Made by a program: the position numbers and the translations under genes. A stretch of DNA of 57,276 nt from Pirellulales bacterium (GTDB lineage Bacteria > Planctomycetota > Planctomycetia > Pirellulales > DATAWG01), in assembly GCA_035939775.1 (NCBI GenBank), contig DASZFO010000268.1:1-57276 (forward strand), in the 5' to 3' direction. The notes beneath the pieces are model-generated. The model worked only from the letters and a program-made list of their open reading frames with translations. It made no database searches and was not told the origin of the DNA. This document shows positions 1 to 10,654 of this stretch, piece after piece; the stretch's first letter is position 1; each line of letters opens with the position of its first letter.

Positions 1-910
1 CCTTCGCAAAAATGTCGAAGTCCTTGAATTCATGCCCCTGGACCTTGAAGGAAAACACCCGCTGGCCGGCGCCGGTAATACCTTCGTAGGTCTCCGCAAA
101 GTAGAGCTTCGCGAGATACTTGCCATTGGGAACCTTAGAAGAGAAAGCCGTCATCCCCCAATGCTCGCTTGTGAATAAGCCCGGCTCCTTTGTTCCCGTC
201 GCTCCCGTGGCCGACCCAGCGCCGGCGGCGGCACCCGCAGTGGCAGAAGGCATCTTGCTCTTCCAGATCGTGTTGCCAGTCAGCTTATCGAGCGCCACGA
301 TTAATGCGTCTGGGCCGCCCGGCGTGCAGATGACGTGATCGCCATCGACGAGCGGCGATTCCCGGTAGCTCCACATCGGAACCGCTCCACCAAAATCCTC
401 GGTCAAACTGCGCTGCCAGACGATTTCCCCGTCCTTGGCCTTCAGGCAAGCCAAGCGTCCTCCCAAGCCGAGGACATAGAGCCGGTCGCCGTCGACTGTT
501 GGCGTGCAACCGGGGCCTTCCTTCGCCTGCGGCCAGCGCTGCTGGAACGCGGCTCCCAGAGACTGCGCCCACAGTTCCTTCCCCTCCTTTTCGGAAATCG
601 CCCAGACGACTTCTTGATCGCCGCGGTTGCTCATGCCGAAAACATGTCCGCCGGCAATCGAGGGTGCGCTGTCGCCTCCACCTAGCCCCTTGATTCGCCA
701 AGCAAGCGGCGGCCCTTCGGCCGGCCATTCTTGGAGCAGGTCTTTCTCCTTCGACATCGCATTCCGGTCAGGACCTTGCCATTGCGGCCAGTCGGCGGCG
801 ACAACCGCATTCCAGCGAGGGCTGGCGGCCAGCGCGGTCGCTGTTAAGACCAACACATGCAAAGATTCGCCAATACGACGGCAACGTGGACGCAACTTGA
901 GGATCTTCAT
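1..910 (-). CDS. PQQ beta-propeller/malectin-domain exported protein (3' end beyond window)
   Basis: Only the first 303 codons are visible; the gene runs off the left edge. The start ATG is preceded by GGAG seven bases upstream. Residues 1-40 form a long signal peptide ending near [10 protein letters not shown], and [11 protein letters not shown] is the usual opening of planctomycetal PQQ-like (outer-membrane-assembly-type) propellers. Propeller strands follow, with motifs such as [17 protein letters not shown] and [12 protein letters not shown]. Around residue 235 the propeller is interrupted by a G/A-rich linker, then by a malectin-like stretch ([20 protein letters not shown]) that could bind carbohydrate. 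A periplasmic, sugar-linked role is inference; the remainder of the protein is needed. It is divergent from the AraC-type regulator. Confidence 0.85.
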   Translation of the reverse strand, partial: MKILKLRPRCRRIGESLHVLVLTATALAASPRWNAVVAADWPQWQGPDRNAMSKEKDLLQEWPAEGPPLAWRIKGLGGGDSAPSIAGGHVFGMSNRGDQEVVWAISEKEGKELWAQSLGAAFQQRWPQAKEGPGCTPTVDGDRLYVLGLGGRLACLKAKDGEIVWQRSLTEDFGGAVPMWSYRESPLVDGDHVICTPGGPDALIVALDKLTGNTIWKSKMPSATAGAAAGAGSATGATGTKEPGLFTSEHWGMTAFSSKVPNGKYLAKLYFAETYEGITGAGQRVFSFKVQGHEFKDFDIFAK

Positions 911-1251
911 GATTGAACTCCAACGGCGTGAGGAGGATAGATGGCAAAGTCTCGAAACTGTGCTTCCAGTTCAGCGTGCGACTGGTTGCGGGAGGAGGGC
1001 CGGGTAAAGGTCACCCTTCACCGAAACCGCAGACGTGTAGAATGGAGAAAAGTCCATCGCACCAGGCCGTCATCTGAAAGAAAATCGTTCTCGACCCAGA
1101 TTTTACGGGTTCGCGCGGCCAGACGATATGACAATTCTCGAAGATCCTTGAACAATCCTCCAAATCGGTCGATGCGCCGTGGATAAGGACTCAAACGGCT
1201 CTATGATGGCGAAAGAAGGATGATCAACCAATCGCAGAAAAGGCTGACCCG
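911..1251. other. Intergenic region between divergent genes
   Basis: This 341-base gap separates the PQQ/malectin gene (leftward) from the AraC-family gene (rightward), so promoters for both should lie here. I see no convincing gene and no clear -35/-10 pair. A short inverted match around GGTCACCCTTCACC near 1010 is too weak to call. Confidence 0.5.
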
Positions 1252-2148
1252 ATGCGGCTTCAACAAGACGAACTTGCAGCGCGGATTTCGCAGGCGGTGT
1301 CAAACGACGGCGTGTTCGAGGTACAGCCCGGCCTCCATTTGAGCAGGTTTTCACAACCTACAGGACCCGTGTATGCGTCTCTCCCTCCATCGTTCTGTGT
1401 CATTGCTCAAGGCGCCAAGGATGTCCTGCTCGGCGCTAACTCGTTCCGTTACGACCCGGCTCACTATCTGATTACGACGGTGGAGTTACCACTGGCCGGG
1501 ACGGTTGTCGAAGCTTCACGGCAATTCCCGTACCTGAGTTTGCGACTCGTGCTCGACTCCACGGTGGTGACGTCGATGATGGTCGAGTCGGGCGATATTA
1601 GTCAGAGCGGCGGCGATGGCGGTGTGACTGCGGTTGGCGTCAGTCCATTGGATGCGGATCTTTTGGATGCCTCGTTGCGCCTCGCACGGCTCGCTGCAGT
1701 TCCGAACGACTACCGCGTGGTGGCTCCGCTTGTGACCCGCGAGATCGTCTATCGGCTGCTAATTGGTCCTCAGTGCAACCGACTTCGCCATCTTGCAAAG
1801 TTCGGCGGCCAGGCTCACCGAATCGCGCGCGCGATTCAGACCATTCGAGAGAGTTTTAACCAGCCACTGCGAATTGAGGACTTGGCGCGGATCCTCCATA
1901 TGAGCGGGTCTGGGTTCCATGCGCATTTCAAGGCCGTGACCGCAATGAGTCCGCTGCAGTTTCAGAAACAATTGCGTCTCCAAGAGGCACGACGGCTGAT
2001 GATCAGTGAGCAACTCGACGCGGGGCAGGCAGGCTTCCGAGTTGGCTATGATGACGCCTCGCAATTCAATCGTGAGTACAAACGCCAATTTGGCGAGCCG
2101 CCAATGCGCGACATCGGACGCCTTCGCGAGCAAGTAGTGTTGCAATGA
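1252..2148 (+). CDS. AraC-family transcriptional regulator
   Basis: 298 residues. Residues ~20-170 match the AraC_N type cupin-like ligand domain (LHLSRFSQPTGPVYASLPPS, then CVIAQGAKDVLLG), and residues ~195-290 form the paired helix-turn-helix of AraC/XylS proteins, with LRIEDLARILHMSGSGFHAHFK as the first HTH and VGYDDASQFNREYKRQFGEPP as the second. This is the usual length for the subfamily. Regulators of this type often control a neighbouring dehydrogenase or reductase, but here the only adjacent gene is the divergent PQQ/malectin gene, so the target is unknown. Upstream AAAGG may act as a weak ribosome site. Family assignment is secure; the ligand is not known. Confidence 0.93.
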   Translation: MRLQQDELAARISQAVSNDGVFEVQPGLHLSRFSQPTGPVYASLPPSFCVIAQGAKDVLLGANSFRYDPAHYLITTVELPLAGTVVEASRQFPYLSLRLVLDSTVVTSMMVESGDISQSGGDGGVTAVGVSPLDADLLDASLRLARLAAVPNDYRVVAPLVTREIVYRLLIGPQCNRLRHLAKFGGQAHRIARAIQTIRESFNQPLRIEDLARILHMSGSGFHAHFKAVTAMSPLQFQKQLRLQEARRLMISEQLDAGQAGFRVGYDDASQFNREYKRQFGEPPMRDIGRLREQVVLQ

Positions 2149-2264
2149 AACCGGTTACATCGTGTAAGGACTTAGTGCTGGCACAGAATTCGCCACGGAA
2201 TCGTTGCGGCCGGCACTCAAGGGCGTAAAATGGGGAAGTTCGCCAGAATTCCTACACGCCCGGT

Positions 2265-2345
2265 CGACAACACCCGCCTTGGGTCGGAAAAGGGGGAAAG
2301 TCCCCGGCGGTTCTCGGATATGCTCCAAGTTGGCAAGAAACGGCA
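2265..2345. repeat. Degenerate copy of the GGGGACAGTCCCC repeat family
   Basis: The gap between the AraC-type gene and rimI contains GGGGGAAAGTCCCC followed by GGCGGTTCTCGGATATG, with GGGTCGGAAAA on the other side. The order resembles the better-preserved copies at 20067, 30072 and 33791, but the left arm is decayed. Low-confidence member of the family. Confidence 0.4.
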
Positions 2346-2378
2346 AGATCGCGCTTTTAATCGCGCCGCCGGCGCGGT

Positions 2379-2897
2379 CTATCCCGCCAGCCGCGCGATC
2401 CGATTGAACGGGATCACGTCCGGCACCTCGTCTTGGCATCGGTATTGCATGACATAGGCGTCTTCGGGAGTGTCGTCGTAAAACTCGCGAAGCACCGAGA
2501 CGGCCTTGAAGCCGCTGTTGCGGAAAAAAAGCTGGGCCGACAGATTTGTCTCGCGGACCTCGAGCAGAATTCGGCTGCGGCGCTGCTGGGAGAGCTTGCC
2601 GACCAGCTTGCCGATCATCTGCGTGCCGACTCCCTGCCGGCGGACGTGGCCTGCCACCGCGAAATTCAGAATATGCAGCCGGTTCTTGTGCAGCTCGTAG
2701 ATCATGAAACCCACGACCTGATCGTCCAGCTCGGCTACCATGCCGATGCAGTTGCGCTGCCGCAAACAACGGACAAAATCCTCTTCGGACCAGGGGAATT
2801 CGAAGCTCTCGGTTTCAATCGCCAGGGCCTCGATCATGTCGCGCCGGATCATCCAGCGGATATGGATGCGGACTTCCGATTTGGATTGGGAACTCAC
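2379..2897 (-). CDS. rimI: RimI-like GNAT N-acetyltransferase
   Basis: 172 residues if translation begins at a GTG that follows AAGGAGG by five bases; this strong ribosome site decides the start, and the longer upstream reading frame is arbitrary. The GNAT acetyl-CoA loop is visible as VAGHVRRQGVGTQMIGKL, preceded by LHILNFAV and followed by LEVRETNLSAQLFFRNSGF, the signature of ribosomal-protein-S18-alanine N-acetyltransferases. RimI acetylates the N-terminal alanine of S18 in the cytoplasm. Other small GNATs share these features, so the exact substrate is inferred. It is the last gene of the long minus-strand run, 155 bases after the stop of the 2533-residue protein. Confidence 0.85.
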   Translation of the reverse strand: MSSQSKSEVRIHIRWMIRRDMIEALAIETESFEFPWSEEDFVRCLRQRNCIGMVAELDDQVVGFMIYELHKNRLHILNFAVAGHVRRQGVGTQMIGKLVGKLSQQRRSRILLEVRETNLSAQLFFRNSGFKAVSVLREFYDDTPEDAYVMQYRCQDEVPDVIPFNRIARLAG

Positions 2898-3052
2898 AGC
2901 GGCCTCCTTCCTTGTAGGCACGTTGCTTGATGCACTCCAACGGCGTCGAATCCGACGCGGGGGGATACGGTAACAAATGCCGCCCTCCCTGCCAAGACGA
3001 ACTGACGACCGCGGCAAATCGCGGGTTTTTCTGGACCCGGCAACGATTGCGA

Positions 3053-6000
3053 TCAAACTTTGGGCCGCTGGCTCGACGCCGGCGCGGTCACGACCGAGCT
3101 TCGGCCGCGAGTCATCCTCGGCGGACCAGGGGCGAAAACGTCGCGGCGCGTCCGTTTTTCCCAATATGCGAACCCCAGGCTGGCCGCGATGATCGCAATG
3201 CCCACGACGCTCGGCGCGAGCCACAGCCACCAAAGGACGCCGCCCAGCCCGGCGATCCAATAGGGCCAACGCACCAACGCCTCACGAAATCCAGGGCGAC
3301 CGACAAGCCAAAACGCGGCTGCAACCGCGATAGCGCCGACGAGCGCGATCAGCAGGCGCGTCGCCAGACCGTCCACCGATTCCGCCGAATACGTGACCAC
3401 CAGCAGACCGTCTGAACCGGTGACGGAAAACATGGCCGCTCCGAGATCCTCGTCTTCAACCACCTTCCAAATATCGGTTGCCTCATCGGCCACTCGCTGC
3501 TTTCCAGAGCGATCATCGAAAAGGGGTTGCGTTCCCAGCTTGCGGGCCAATTTGGCCTCTGCCTCGTCGACCGAATGGAGCACAGCATTGGCGGCTGGAT
3601 CGGCCATAGCCGCAGTGTTGCGCGCCCGCTCTCGCTCGACGGCGGCGCGGGCGGCCAAATATCGCCGCGCCCAGGGCGCAAATATCTCCGCGATCGGTTG
3701 CACCGTCTCATCCGACAACACGGAGGCAGCCGAATCGAGCAGGCTTGACGCGGCTTCCAATTGAATGATTTCCCATTCGAGCGGCGAAACGGATTTAACG
3801 CGTCGTTGGCCTTCCTTTGCGACGGCGCCGGGTGACCCGGCTAGGGTCCAAAGCGTTTGATCGACCGAATAGCCGAGCAGCGATGGGGCGCGATACGTCC
3901 GTGTCGCCGACTCGAACTCGCCGGCCGGTCGATCGACGAGGAAGACAATTTCAATCCGCTGCGGCAGCTTGCCGCCGCCGGCCGAAACGCTCCATCGATT
4001 CCCTGCGATCCGTTTCAATACGGCCGGTGCGTCATTCGCTCGCACCTGGAGCAGATGATCCTCGGGCGGCATCTCGAGCAGGCAACCGGTCGCTCCTGCC
4101 GATTCCAGGTCGAACGCGGCAGTGCCAAAGCCGGTTTGGTCGCTCAACGACGTCACGCGGATGTCCGCCAATCGGACTCGTGGTCGTTCGATCGCTTTTT
4201 CGATCGATTTCAGCGTCGCCTCGAAGCTATCGCCGATCACCTGACAGGTGCGATAAACTTCCATTCGGGGCGAATTCGGGATGAAGCTTCCCGGCAAGGG
4301 TTCGACGTTCAACCCGCGCTGTTCCCAAGCGAGCTGCTGCTCGTTGGAATTCGTGGGCAGCAGAACAAATCTTCGCAATGGTCCGAGGCCGACCGGCCGA
4401 ATGTCGGGCACCCGAAGACGCTGCCCCGCGGCTACGGCGACCGGCCCGCTCAAGCGAATGTGCTGGGTGCCGATGAGCGGCTCGGCCGGCCTCAGAACGA
4501 GCTGCTTGCGGCTCTCGCCCGGCACGTCCACCATTTCGCTCGCCATCGTGGGGCTGATTTCCGTCGCGGCACTCCACTGTGCTGGAAGATCGAAGCGCAG
4601 AGCGTCCAGCACTCCGCCGGAAATCTTGAGATCGAGATCGACCGCCGCTGTCCAGGTATCCCCCCCGCGGCGCATCGTTGTCCGCTCGACTCCGGCGATG
4701 TGTGGTGCATTTGGCGTGATCTGCATCGCGACCGGCGCCGCGGTCGGCTTTCCCGCAAGACAAGTCACAACCCGCTGGACTGCGAGCGCGCTGGCATCGA
4801 GCAAGCCATCACTGAGCGCGCGCTCGATGGCTTGCTGCGAATCCTTCTCGCTTTGCTCGCTGAGTCCCGAACGATTGCTCAGCGTCGCCAGCACCTCGGA
4901 GTTTCGGAACGTTAGAATCGTCCTGGCATCAAGATTGCATCCGTCGGCGCGGAGGTCGGGGAGCTGCACGATCTTTCCGATTGGATACGGCATCCAGCCG
5001 CGAACCAGCAGCCGATAGCGCTCGGCCGGGGGCCCCGGCAAAAACAACGTGACGCCGCCGAGCACGCCGCGCGACCAGCGGAGCGGGCGATCCGCGGCTC
5101 CGTCGCGAAGCAGGGCACTTTCCACGTTGAACTGCCGCGGAGCGGAAAGGTGGAGTTGATAGATCGAGCCCCCTTGGACTGTCAAATCGGTCATCCAAGT
5201 GGCGCGGATCCGGTCATGTTCGAGCGAAGCCGTTAGCTCGTCGCTCGATGTCAACTGCGGCTGGCGCGGGTGAATCGCGAGGTTGCAGCTCGTCTCGCCC
5301 TCGGGAAGCTGAAACGCCAATTGAGGTTTGCTCTCCGCCGCGCCCCACGCCGACAGAAAGTCACTGACTGGAATCGACTTGATCGCGCCGATTTGCTTTT
5401 CGTTCGTTTCGAGCGGCGATTCAATCGAAACCGCCAATCGCCGACTGAGAATTCGAGCGCCGACGACGTCGAGCTTGGGCAAACGCAGATTGCCGATGCC
5501 TGATGTGTCGGTCAACAGAAATGACACTTTGAATGCGACTTGATCCACGATCGGCGTCGCCAACCCCAAGTAGATCGTCGTGTGCAAGTCTCCGGGTTCC
5601 GATCGCACTTGTGCGATGGGAGACCCGCCCTCCAACGGCAAACGGCGGAGCCGCGGATCAGCGAGCAATTGCACCTGCAGCAACTTTCCTTCGGCGACGC
5701 GAAAACTAAACCGCGTCTCGAGCACGACGGACCCGGGCCGAATTCTCAGCCACAGAAGTTCATCCACGTCGGCCACCGGCGGCTTCGACTCCGACCGCGC
5801 GGCTTCTCCACAGCGAATACTCAGGCGATCGGCCGGCCCCAGTGATCCAGTAATCCGGCCGCTGCGAATGTCGCGCGTGAGATGCCCTTTAGCCGACGGT
5901 ATCTCGACCCGCACGTCGTTCGGATAATCGAGTTCCAATCGAGAAATCGGCAAGGAAGGAATGGACAGGTCGATATCCGTCACCGAATTGACCGTGCGCG

Positions 6001-9000
6001 GCGAAGGTCGAAACGTCAACGCCAGATGATGTCGCCCCGGCAGCGGAACCTCGATCGCCAGGCTTCTTTCCGAATTCTTCCATTCAAACTGTATTGCGCC
6101 GTCATCCAGCCGCACGCCATCGGGCGCGAGGTTCGTGCCCTCGCCGCCGAACGGGATTTGCACGTTCGCCCGAGGACGAAATGTCTCCAAATCGAAATCG
6201 GCAGTCCAGTCCCCTGTCGGCGCCACGGTTTGCTGCGATTCACGCGCTAGTCGGCCGCGATAGGCCGCAGATGCGATTAGCCAATCTTGTTCGGGCGCGG
6301 CGGCTCGGCCCGCGCGACGAACTAGCTCGTCATAGAACGGCTCGGGGACGAGGTAGTCATTTCCTTTTGGATGCTGTTGGTCGTCGGTGGGGATCAACAC
6401 GTCATAAATGGCCGCGTTGGGCGCCGCATCAACCGGCGGGATGGGCTCTGCCGACTTCACGAAGCCTGGCCCGGCGATCGACACCAGCAGCACGATCGCT
6501 GCCACTTGCGAAGCCGACGCGCCGACCCGTTGCGCGGGTCTACCGTCCGCCGATTTCAATTGCCAGCGACCGCCGATGGCGAGCAACTCGATCAGCCAGC
6601 CACACACGATCCCCATCCAGACTCCGGCGCCGATCGGCGTGAAGCTGTCGGGAACCGTCAACGCGACGACCGTGGCGACCACGAATACGGCGCCCTTGAC
6701 TTTGAGGCTTAGCCCCTGTTTCCGCGACACAATCAGGGCCGAGAGCAAAAAGAATGCGCAGCCCAGAGCCACGATCGCGTCGTGCCGCACTAACCAAATT
6801 CGCTCCGGCCCCGAACCAGCCGATTCCAAGCGATACACGGTCCAGCCAACATGATCGATGGCTTGAGGGTCGATCGCGGCATCTGCCCAGGGAAGCATCA
6901 ATTCGGGAAGGCCCCAGACTTCCGCCGGCACGAATCTCGATGAATTCCCCGCTGCCGCCGATCGCAATTGCTCGCGAAGAGGCCCGGGAGCAGCGCGACG
7001 GCAGACGCTTGGGATCGCAGTCGAGCCAACACCGCCCCAACGCGAGGCGACGCTCCTGGTCGTCAACAGAACGGCGTCGGTAGCGACCAGCAACGTCAAA
7101 TCGGCGTCGTCCAGGATCGATGCGCCGCGATCGCCACTGGCGTCGGCGGAGGGGAGTAAAGTTTGCGGAAGGATTCCGATGTCGGCCAAAGACGGCTGGT
7201 CGATCAGAAACGGGACCGCTTGGTCCTTCTCACGACCAACAATCTCCGTTCGAACCTGTGCCAACACCTCGCCCCAGGTCATGCCGCGCGTCTCGGCGGA
7301 CGACTGCGGCCGTCTTTGGAGCGCCGAGAGGCGTTCGATGATCTGCTGGGCATGAACCCAAGCTGGACCGCGCTCGGACACGGAACTCGTCAGATTTGTC
7401 CAGTCGTCAGTACTAAGCGGATCGAAAACCGCTTGTCCGGCTGGCCGTCCCAGCGGCCCGAATAGCCGCTGGCTCCAGGAAGGCGCTGGGGCGCTGGTCG
7501 CGTCGTCGTTGGAATCGCCGCGAATCAACTGAAAGTTCGGCGGCAGCCAAAGGTTTACACGGCGCGACAGTACTGGCAAATCGATCGCCTCAGGAAATTC
7601 CGCGGTTTGCGGTGAGACAATCGACAACGGTGGGCTCTCGGCCGCCCATTTCATGACGACCATTGTAAATCGCCGCCCGACCGGCAAGCGGAGTTGAATT
7701 CTTCCTGCTATGGCGTCTGATGCCGTGGTCGATGCAAGCGCTCCATCGATCCAGGCCGCGTGGAACATCGTCCCGCGCGGCATCTGAAAAGAAACGTCTG
7801 AGCGCCCGCTGTTCTCGATCCACCAGCTTGCCATGTGCTCGCTATGGCCGGCTGTCGAGTAATGCGAATCCAGCCGCGCCATCCAGACCCACGCACCGGG
7901 AAGCGATTTTCCCGGGCCGATCGTCAGACTGGGGAGCGGATCCGTCGCAGCGAGAACTGCTTCCTCTTGCGGTTCGTATTGAAACGCGGCCAAGGTCTGC
8001 GTCCAGCGATCCGCGGGCGCTGCCGGAGTTACAGCCGGTTTCAGGCGCCGGTTGTCGATCTCGGGGACATGCTCGGCGACCGAACGAATTTCGACCGTCG
8101 CATGTTGGGCCGTCGCCTGCACGAATCCGGCCAGGGAAATCGGCGTCGGAGACTCGAGCGGAATCGTCCGCGTCGCTTGAATCTTGAACGGCTGGGAGCG
8201 CGGTTGACGCCAGGTCAGTTCCCAAACTTCACCGGCTGGAAACCCCATGCCGGCTTGCGAATCGGCCGACAATCGTCGCGCCGAAATCAGTTCCGCGTTT
8301 TCTGGATCTGGATCCTGCCTGTCGCCAAGCATCGTCCAGCGAAGTGCCTCGGATCGAGCCAGTGAGAAATGCACGAGCAGGCGATCGATTGCGGCGGACT
8401 GCGGGGCGCAAGTCAGCGTATAGGATTCGGTGAGCGAATCGTCGGCAACCTTCAGGAGAATATGAATTTCCCCGGAGTGCTTCGGTGTTTCCTTTCCAAC
8501 CTTGACGGCCAACGCGGCCGCCCCCCGGTCCGCGACAAAGACGGTTCCACCAATGCTCGGGCCGAGGAGCGCGGCGTCGGCAGGTTCAAGCCGATCGGGG
8601 TCCAGGCGACCCAGGTTTTCCGCTCCGGCAAGCTGCAGCCGATAGGGCGCGGCGGCGCGAATTGCCACGAGCCGCCGTCCGACTTTGACATCCTGAAAAT
8701 TAAGCAACTGCAAGTCGTCGGCCTTGAGCGTCTCGCCGAGCGGCGATCGCCGCCAGCGTCCCGTCACGGTCAGTCGCAACGAACGATCGGCGCGAACTCC
8801 CCTCGTCAGGCTCACGGTCAGTCGCGCGGCGCCGCCAGCCGGCGGATCGACGCTCCAATTTGCCACGTTCCCCGACGGCGCCGATTCGACCGAGTCGATG
8901 ATCCACGACGGCGGGACGGTCGCAGCCATTGAAAAGCATTCGCCGTTCCGAGCGGTCACGTCGACGTTCGAGCGACCCGTGATGGTCGTACCGCGCACTT

Positions 9001-10654
9001 CGATCACCGTGCCGCTTTGGATTTCAATCCGATCGGGGCGCCGGGAGAGCGTGATGTTCACGTCGGCGTCGGGCCGAAAGTATTGCAAGGTGATCGCTTC
9101 CCCTTGCTCAGGACGCGGCAACGGCTCCTGCTTTGTCTGCCGGCAGCCCGAGGTGCGAAGATCGTTCAATTCGAGCGGTGACGCCGTTAGAAGCGTTGCG
9201 GTCCCCTCCTGCCACAACATTTCAGACGTCGCCGGCTGGATCGAGGGAAGCCTCCCACCGCTGGGCAGCGGCGCCACGGCCCCCAGCCGCACGGTCCGGC
9301 CGGCGCCGCGCAGCGGCTCCGGCAATTGCAGCACGACGCGCCGGTGGCGCGCGCGCAGCGGATTGAGCAAGCCCAGATCATCAAGGACGAATTGGACCCG
9401 CTCGAAGGCCAACTGCAGCAGACCGTGGTCCGTTTCGGGGGTGGTCTCTTCGGACCAGGGAATCTCCGCATCGCCGTAGCGTGCCGTGACCAATGTGAGG
9501 GACGAGTCGAGATCAAGGGGAATCTGCCGGATCGGCTCGCCGAGCACATCCAGTTTCAAATCGGCCGATAGCTGCAACCCGCGCGGCGAAAAGTCGTAAA
9601 TCAGGTTTTGGCGAACGAGCGTGAGCGGACGCCGCTCGTGGACCAGATCGCGTTTGGCAACGCGGAGCATGGACAGATTCTGCCCGCCGAATTCGATCAG
9701 CCAGCGGCCAGTCGCCGGATGGCTCGCGGCGGCGGCTTGATTTGGCCGTTCCGCGCCGACCGGCCGATCATCGATCGGAAGCGGCGTGATAATCGCCTGT
9801 TCCGTAGTCGGAACGTAGTCCTTCGGCAAGGTGAGCCGAAGCTTATTGCTGGGGCACTGTGGCAGCCGCAGCGCAAAGGCCAGCGCACCTCCAGCTTCAG
9901 CTTGGCCGCGTAACGTCCAATTGAACTGCAGCCGGCCCGATTGTCCGACGCGCATCGCCAGCTTGCCGTCAGCGCCGATCCCCCAGGAAGGCGACTTATC
10001 GTCATTAAAAGAGTCGCCGGTCGCGGAGCGTCGGGCGGTGGCTGGTGCCGCTGCCGAGGCGCCGGAAATATCATTCGCCGGCTTGGTCGCCGTTTGAAGA
10101 CTCAAGGATTCCGCGGAACCATCGGCAATCCATCGGGGCGAATCGATGGCTAGGCTGCAAGGATCGAGGGACAGCAGCCCTGCTTCCTTCCGGAAGCTCC
10201 GGATTTCGAGCGTCGCGCGTCCGCCGACCAATTCATTTTCAGTCAATTCAGCCTCGTAAACCGCGCGGACGACCTGCGCTTCGGATGGCGATCGATCTTT
10301 CGTCGTGGCTCGCTTGGCGCGGTCCAACATCTTCTCGAATTCAACGGCATCGAGCGGCAGGTAGCGGAGATTTCCGCGCGGCCAATCATCGATCCGTGCT
10401 TCGGGAACGAACACACGCCGGAAACGCAGCGGTGGTTGTGGCGCGGGCTTGTTTTCATCGGGCGATCGAATCGTCGATTGGGCCGCCGTTTCGCCGAATG
10501 CCGACGCGGCCTTCTCGGCCCCCGACGCGGGCTGGTCGACGGCGAGGGCCGCGCTCGGCGATTTGTCGTCGGCATGCGAAACCCCAGTACGGCACCAGGC
10601 GACCGCGCCGACGCAAACAATACCGGCTACGGAGATAACAGGACGAAGTCTCAT
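3053..10654 (-). CDS. Giant (2533 aa) two-unit envelope protein of unknown function
   Basis: The largest gene here. An N-terminal signal sequence (VISVAGIVCVGAVAWC) leads to a ~1250-residue beta-rich, low-Cys ectodomain. At roughly residues 1293-1351 there are consecutive hydrophobic segments (VALGCAFFLLSALIV, GAVFVVATVVALTV, WMGIVCGWLIELLAIG). Then residues ~1381-1400 look like a second signal peptide (VAAIVLLVSIAGPGFVKSAE), followed by a second ~1030-residue ectodomain and a hydrophobic C-terminus (LLIALVGAIAVAAAFWLVG, AGLGGVLWWLWLAPSVVGIA). The layout signal/ectodomain/TM cluster thus occurs twice, as if two genes had fused. The upstream neighbour has the same layout once. Its ATG overlaps that gene's TGA by four bases, implying translational coupling. 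I recognise no catalytic motif and give no function. Confidence 0.85.
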   Translation of the reverse strand: MRLRPVISVAGIVCVGAVAWCRTGVSHADDKSPSAALAVDQPASGAEKAASAFGETAAQSTIRSPDENKPAPQPPLRFRRVFVPEARIDDWPRGNLRYLPLDAVEFEKMLDRAKRATTKDRSPSEAQVVRAVYEAELTENELVGGRATLEIRSFRKEAGLLSLDPCSLAIDSPRWIADGSAESLSLQTATKPANDISGASAAAPATARRSATGDSFNDDKSPSWGIGADGKLAMRVGQSGRLQFNWTLRGQAEAGGALAFALRLPQCPSNKLRLTLPKDYVPTTEQAIITPLPIDDRPVGAERPNQAAAASHPATGRWLIEFGGQNLSMLRVAKRDLVHERRPLTLVRQNLIYDFSPRGLQLSADLKLDVLGEPIRQIPLDLDSSLTLVTARYGDAEIPWSEETTPETDHGLLQLAFERVQFVLDDLGLLNPLRARHRRVVLQLPEPLRGAGRTVRLGAVAPLPSGGRLPSIQPATSEMLWQEGTATLLTASPLELNDLRTSGCRQTKQEPLPRPEQGEAITLQYFRPDADVNITLSRRPDRIEIQSGTVIEVRGTTITGRSNVDVTARNGECFSMAATVPPSWIIDSVESAPSGNVANWSVDPPAGGAARLTVSLTRGVRADRSLRLTVTGRWRRSPLGETLKADDLQLLNFQDVKVGRRLVAIRAAAPYRLQLAGAENLGRLDPDRLEPADAALLGPSIGGTVFVADRGAAALAVKVGKETPKHSGEIHILLKVADDSLTESYTLTCAPQSAAIDRLLVHFSLARSEALRWTMLGDRQDPDPENAELISARRLSADSQAGMGFPAGEVWELTWRQPRSQPFKIQATRTIPLESPTPISLAGFVQATAQHATVEIRSVAEHVPEIDNRRLKPAVTPAAPADRWTQTLAAFQYEPQEEAVLAATDPLPSLTIGPGKSLPGAWVWMARLDSHYSTAGHSEHMASWWIENSGRSDVSFQMPRGTMFHAAWIDGALASTTASDAIAGRIQLRLPVGRRFTMVVMKWAAESPPLSIVSPQTAEFPEAIDLPVLSRRVNLWLPPNFQLIRGDSNDDATSAPAPSWSQRLFGPLGRPAGQAVFDPLSTDDWTNLTSSVSERGPAWVHAQQIIERLSALQRRPQSSAETRGMTWGEVLAQVRTEIVGREKDQAVPFLIDQPSLADIGILPQTLLPSADASGDRGASILDDADLTLLVATDAVLLTTRSVASRWGGVGSTAIPSVCRRAAPGPLREQLRSAAAGNSSRFVPAEVWGLPELMLPWADAAIDPQAIDHVGWTVYRLESAGSGPERIWLVRHDAIVALGCAFFLLSALIVSRKQGLSLKVKGAVFVVATVVALTVPDSFTPIGAGVWMGIVCGWLIELLAIGGRWQLKSADGRPAQRVGASASQVAAIVLLVSIAGPGFVKSAEPIPPVDAAPNAAIYDVLIPTDDQQHPKGNDYLVPEPFYDELVRRAGRAAAPEQDWLIASAAYRGRLARESQQTVAPTGDWTADFDLETFRPRANVQIPFGGEGTNLAPDGVRLDDGAIQFEWKNSERSLAIEVPLPGRHHLALTFRPSPRTVNSVTDIDLSIPSLPISRLELDYPNDVRVEIPSAKGHLTRDIRSGRITGSLGPADRLSIRCGEAARSESKPPVADVDELLWLRIRPGSVVLETRFSFRVAEGKLLQVQLLADPRLRRLPLEGGSPIAQVRSEPGDLHTTIYLGLATPIVDQVAFKVSFLLTDTSGIGNLRLPKLDVVGARILSRRLAVSIESPLETNEKQIGAIKSIPVSDFLSAWGAAESKPQLAFQLPEGETSCNLAIHPRQPQLTSSDELTASLEHDRIRATWMTDLTVQGGSIYQLHLSAPRQFNVESALLRDGAADRPLRWSRGVLGGVTLFLPGPPAERYRLLVRGWMPYPIGKIVQLPDLRADGCNLDARTILTFRNSEVLATLSNRSGLSEQSEKDSQQAIERALSDGLLDASALAVQRVVTCLAGKPTAAPVAMQITPNAPHIAGVERTTMRRGGDTWTAAVDLDLKISGGVLDALRFDLPAQWSAATEISPTMASEMVDVPGESRKQLVLRPAEPLIGTQHIRLSGPVAVAAGQRLRVPDIRPVGLGPLRRFVLLPTNSNEQQLAWEQRGLNVEPLPGSFIPNSPRMEVYRTCQVIGDSFEATLKSIEKAIERPRVRLADIRVTSLSDQTGFGTAAFDLESAGATGCLLEMPPEDHLLQVRANDAPAVLKRIAGNRWSVSAGGGKLPQRIEIVFLVDRPAGEFESATRTYRAPSLLGYSVDQTLWTLAGSPGAVAKEGQRRVKSVSPLEWEIIQLEAASSLLDSAASVLSDETVQPIAEIFAPWARRYLAARAAVERERARNTAAMADPAANAVLHSVDEAEAKLARKLGTQPLFDDRSGKQRVADEATDIWKVVEDEDLGAAMFSVTGSDGLLVVTYSAESVDGLATRLLIALVGAIAVAAAFWLVGRPGFREALVRWPYWIAGLGGVLWWLWLAPSVVGIAIIAASLGFAYWEKRTRRDVFAPGPPRMTRGRSSVVTAPASSQRPKV

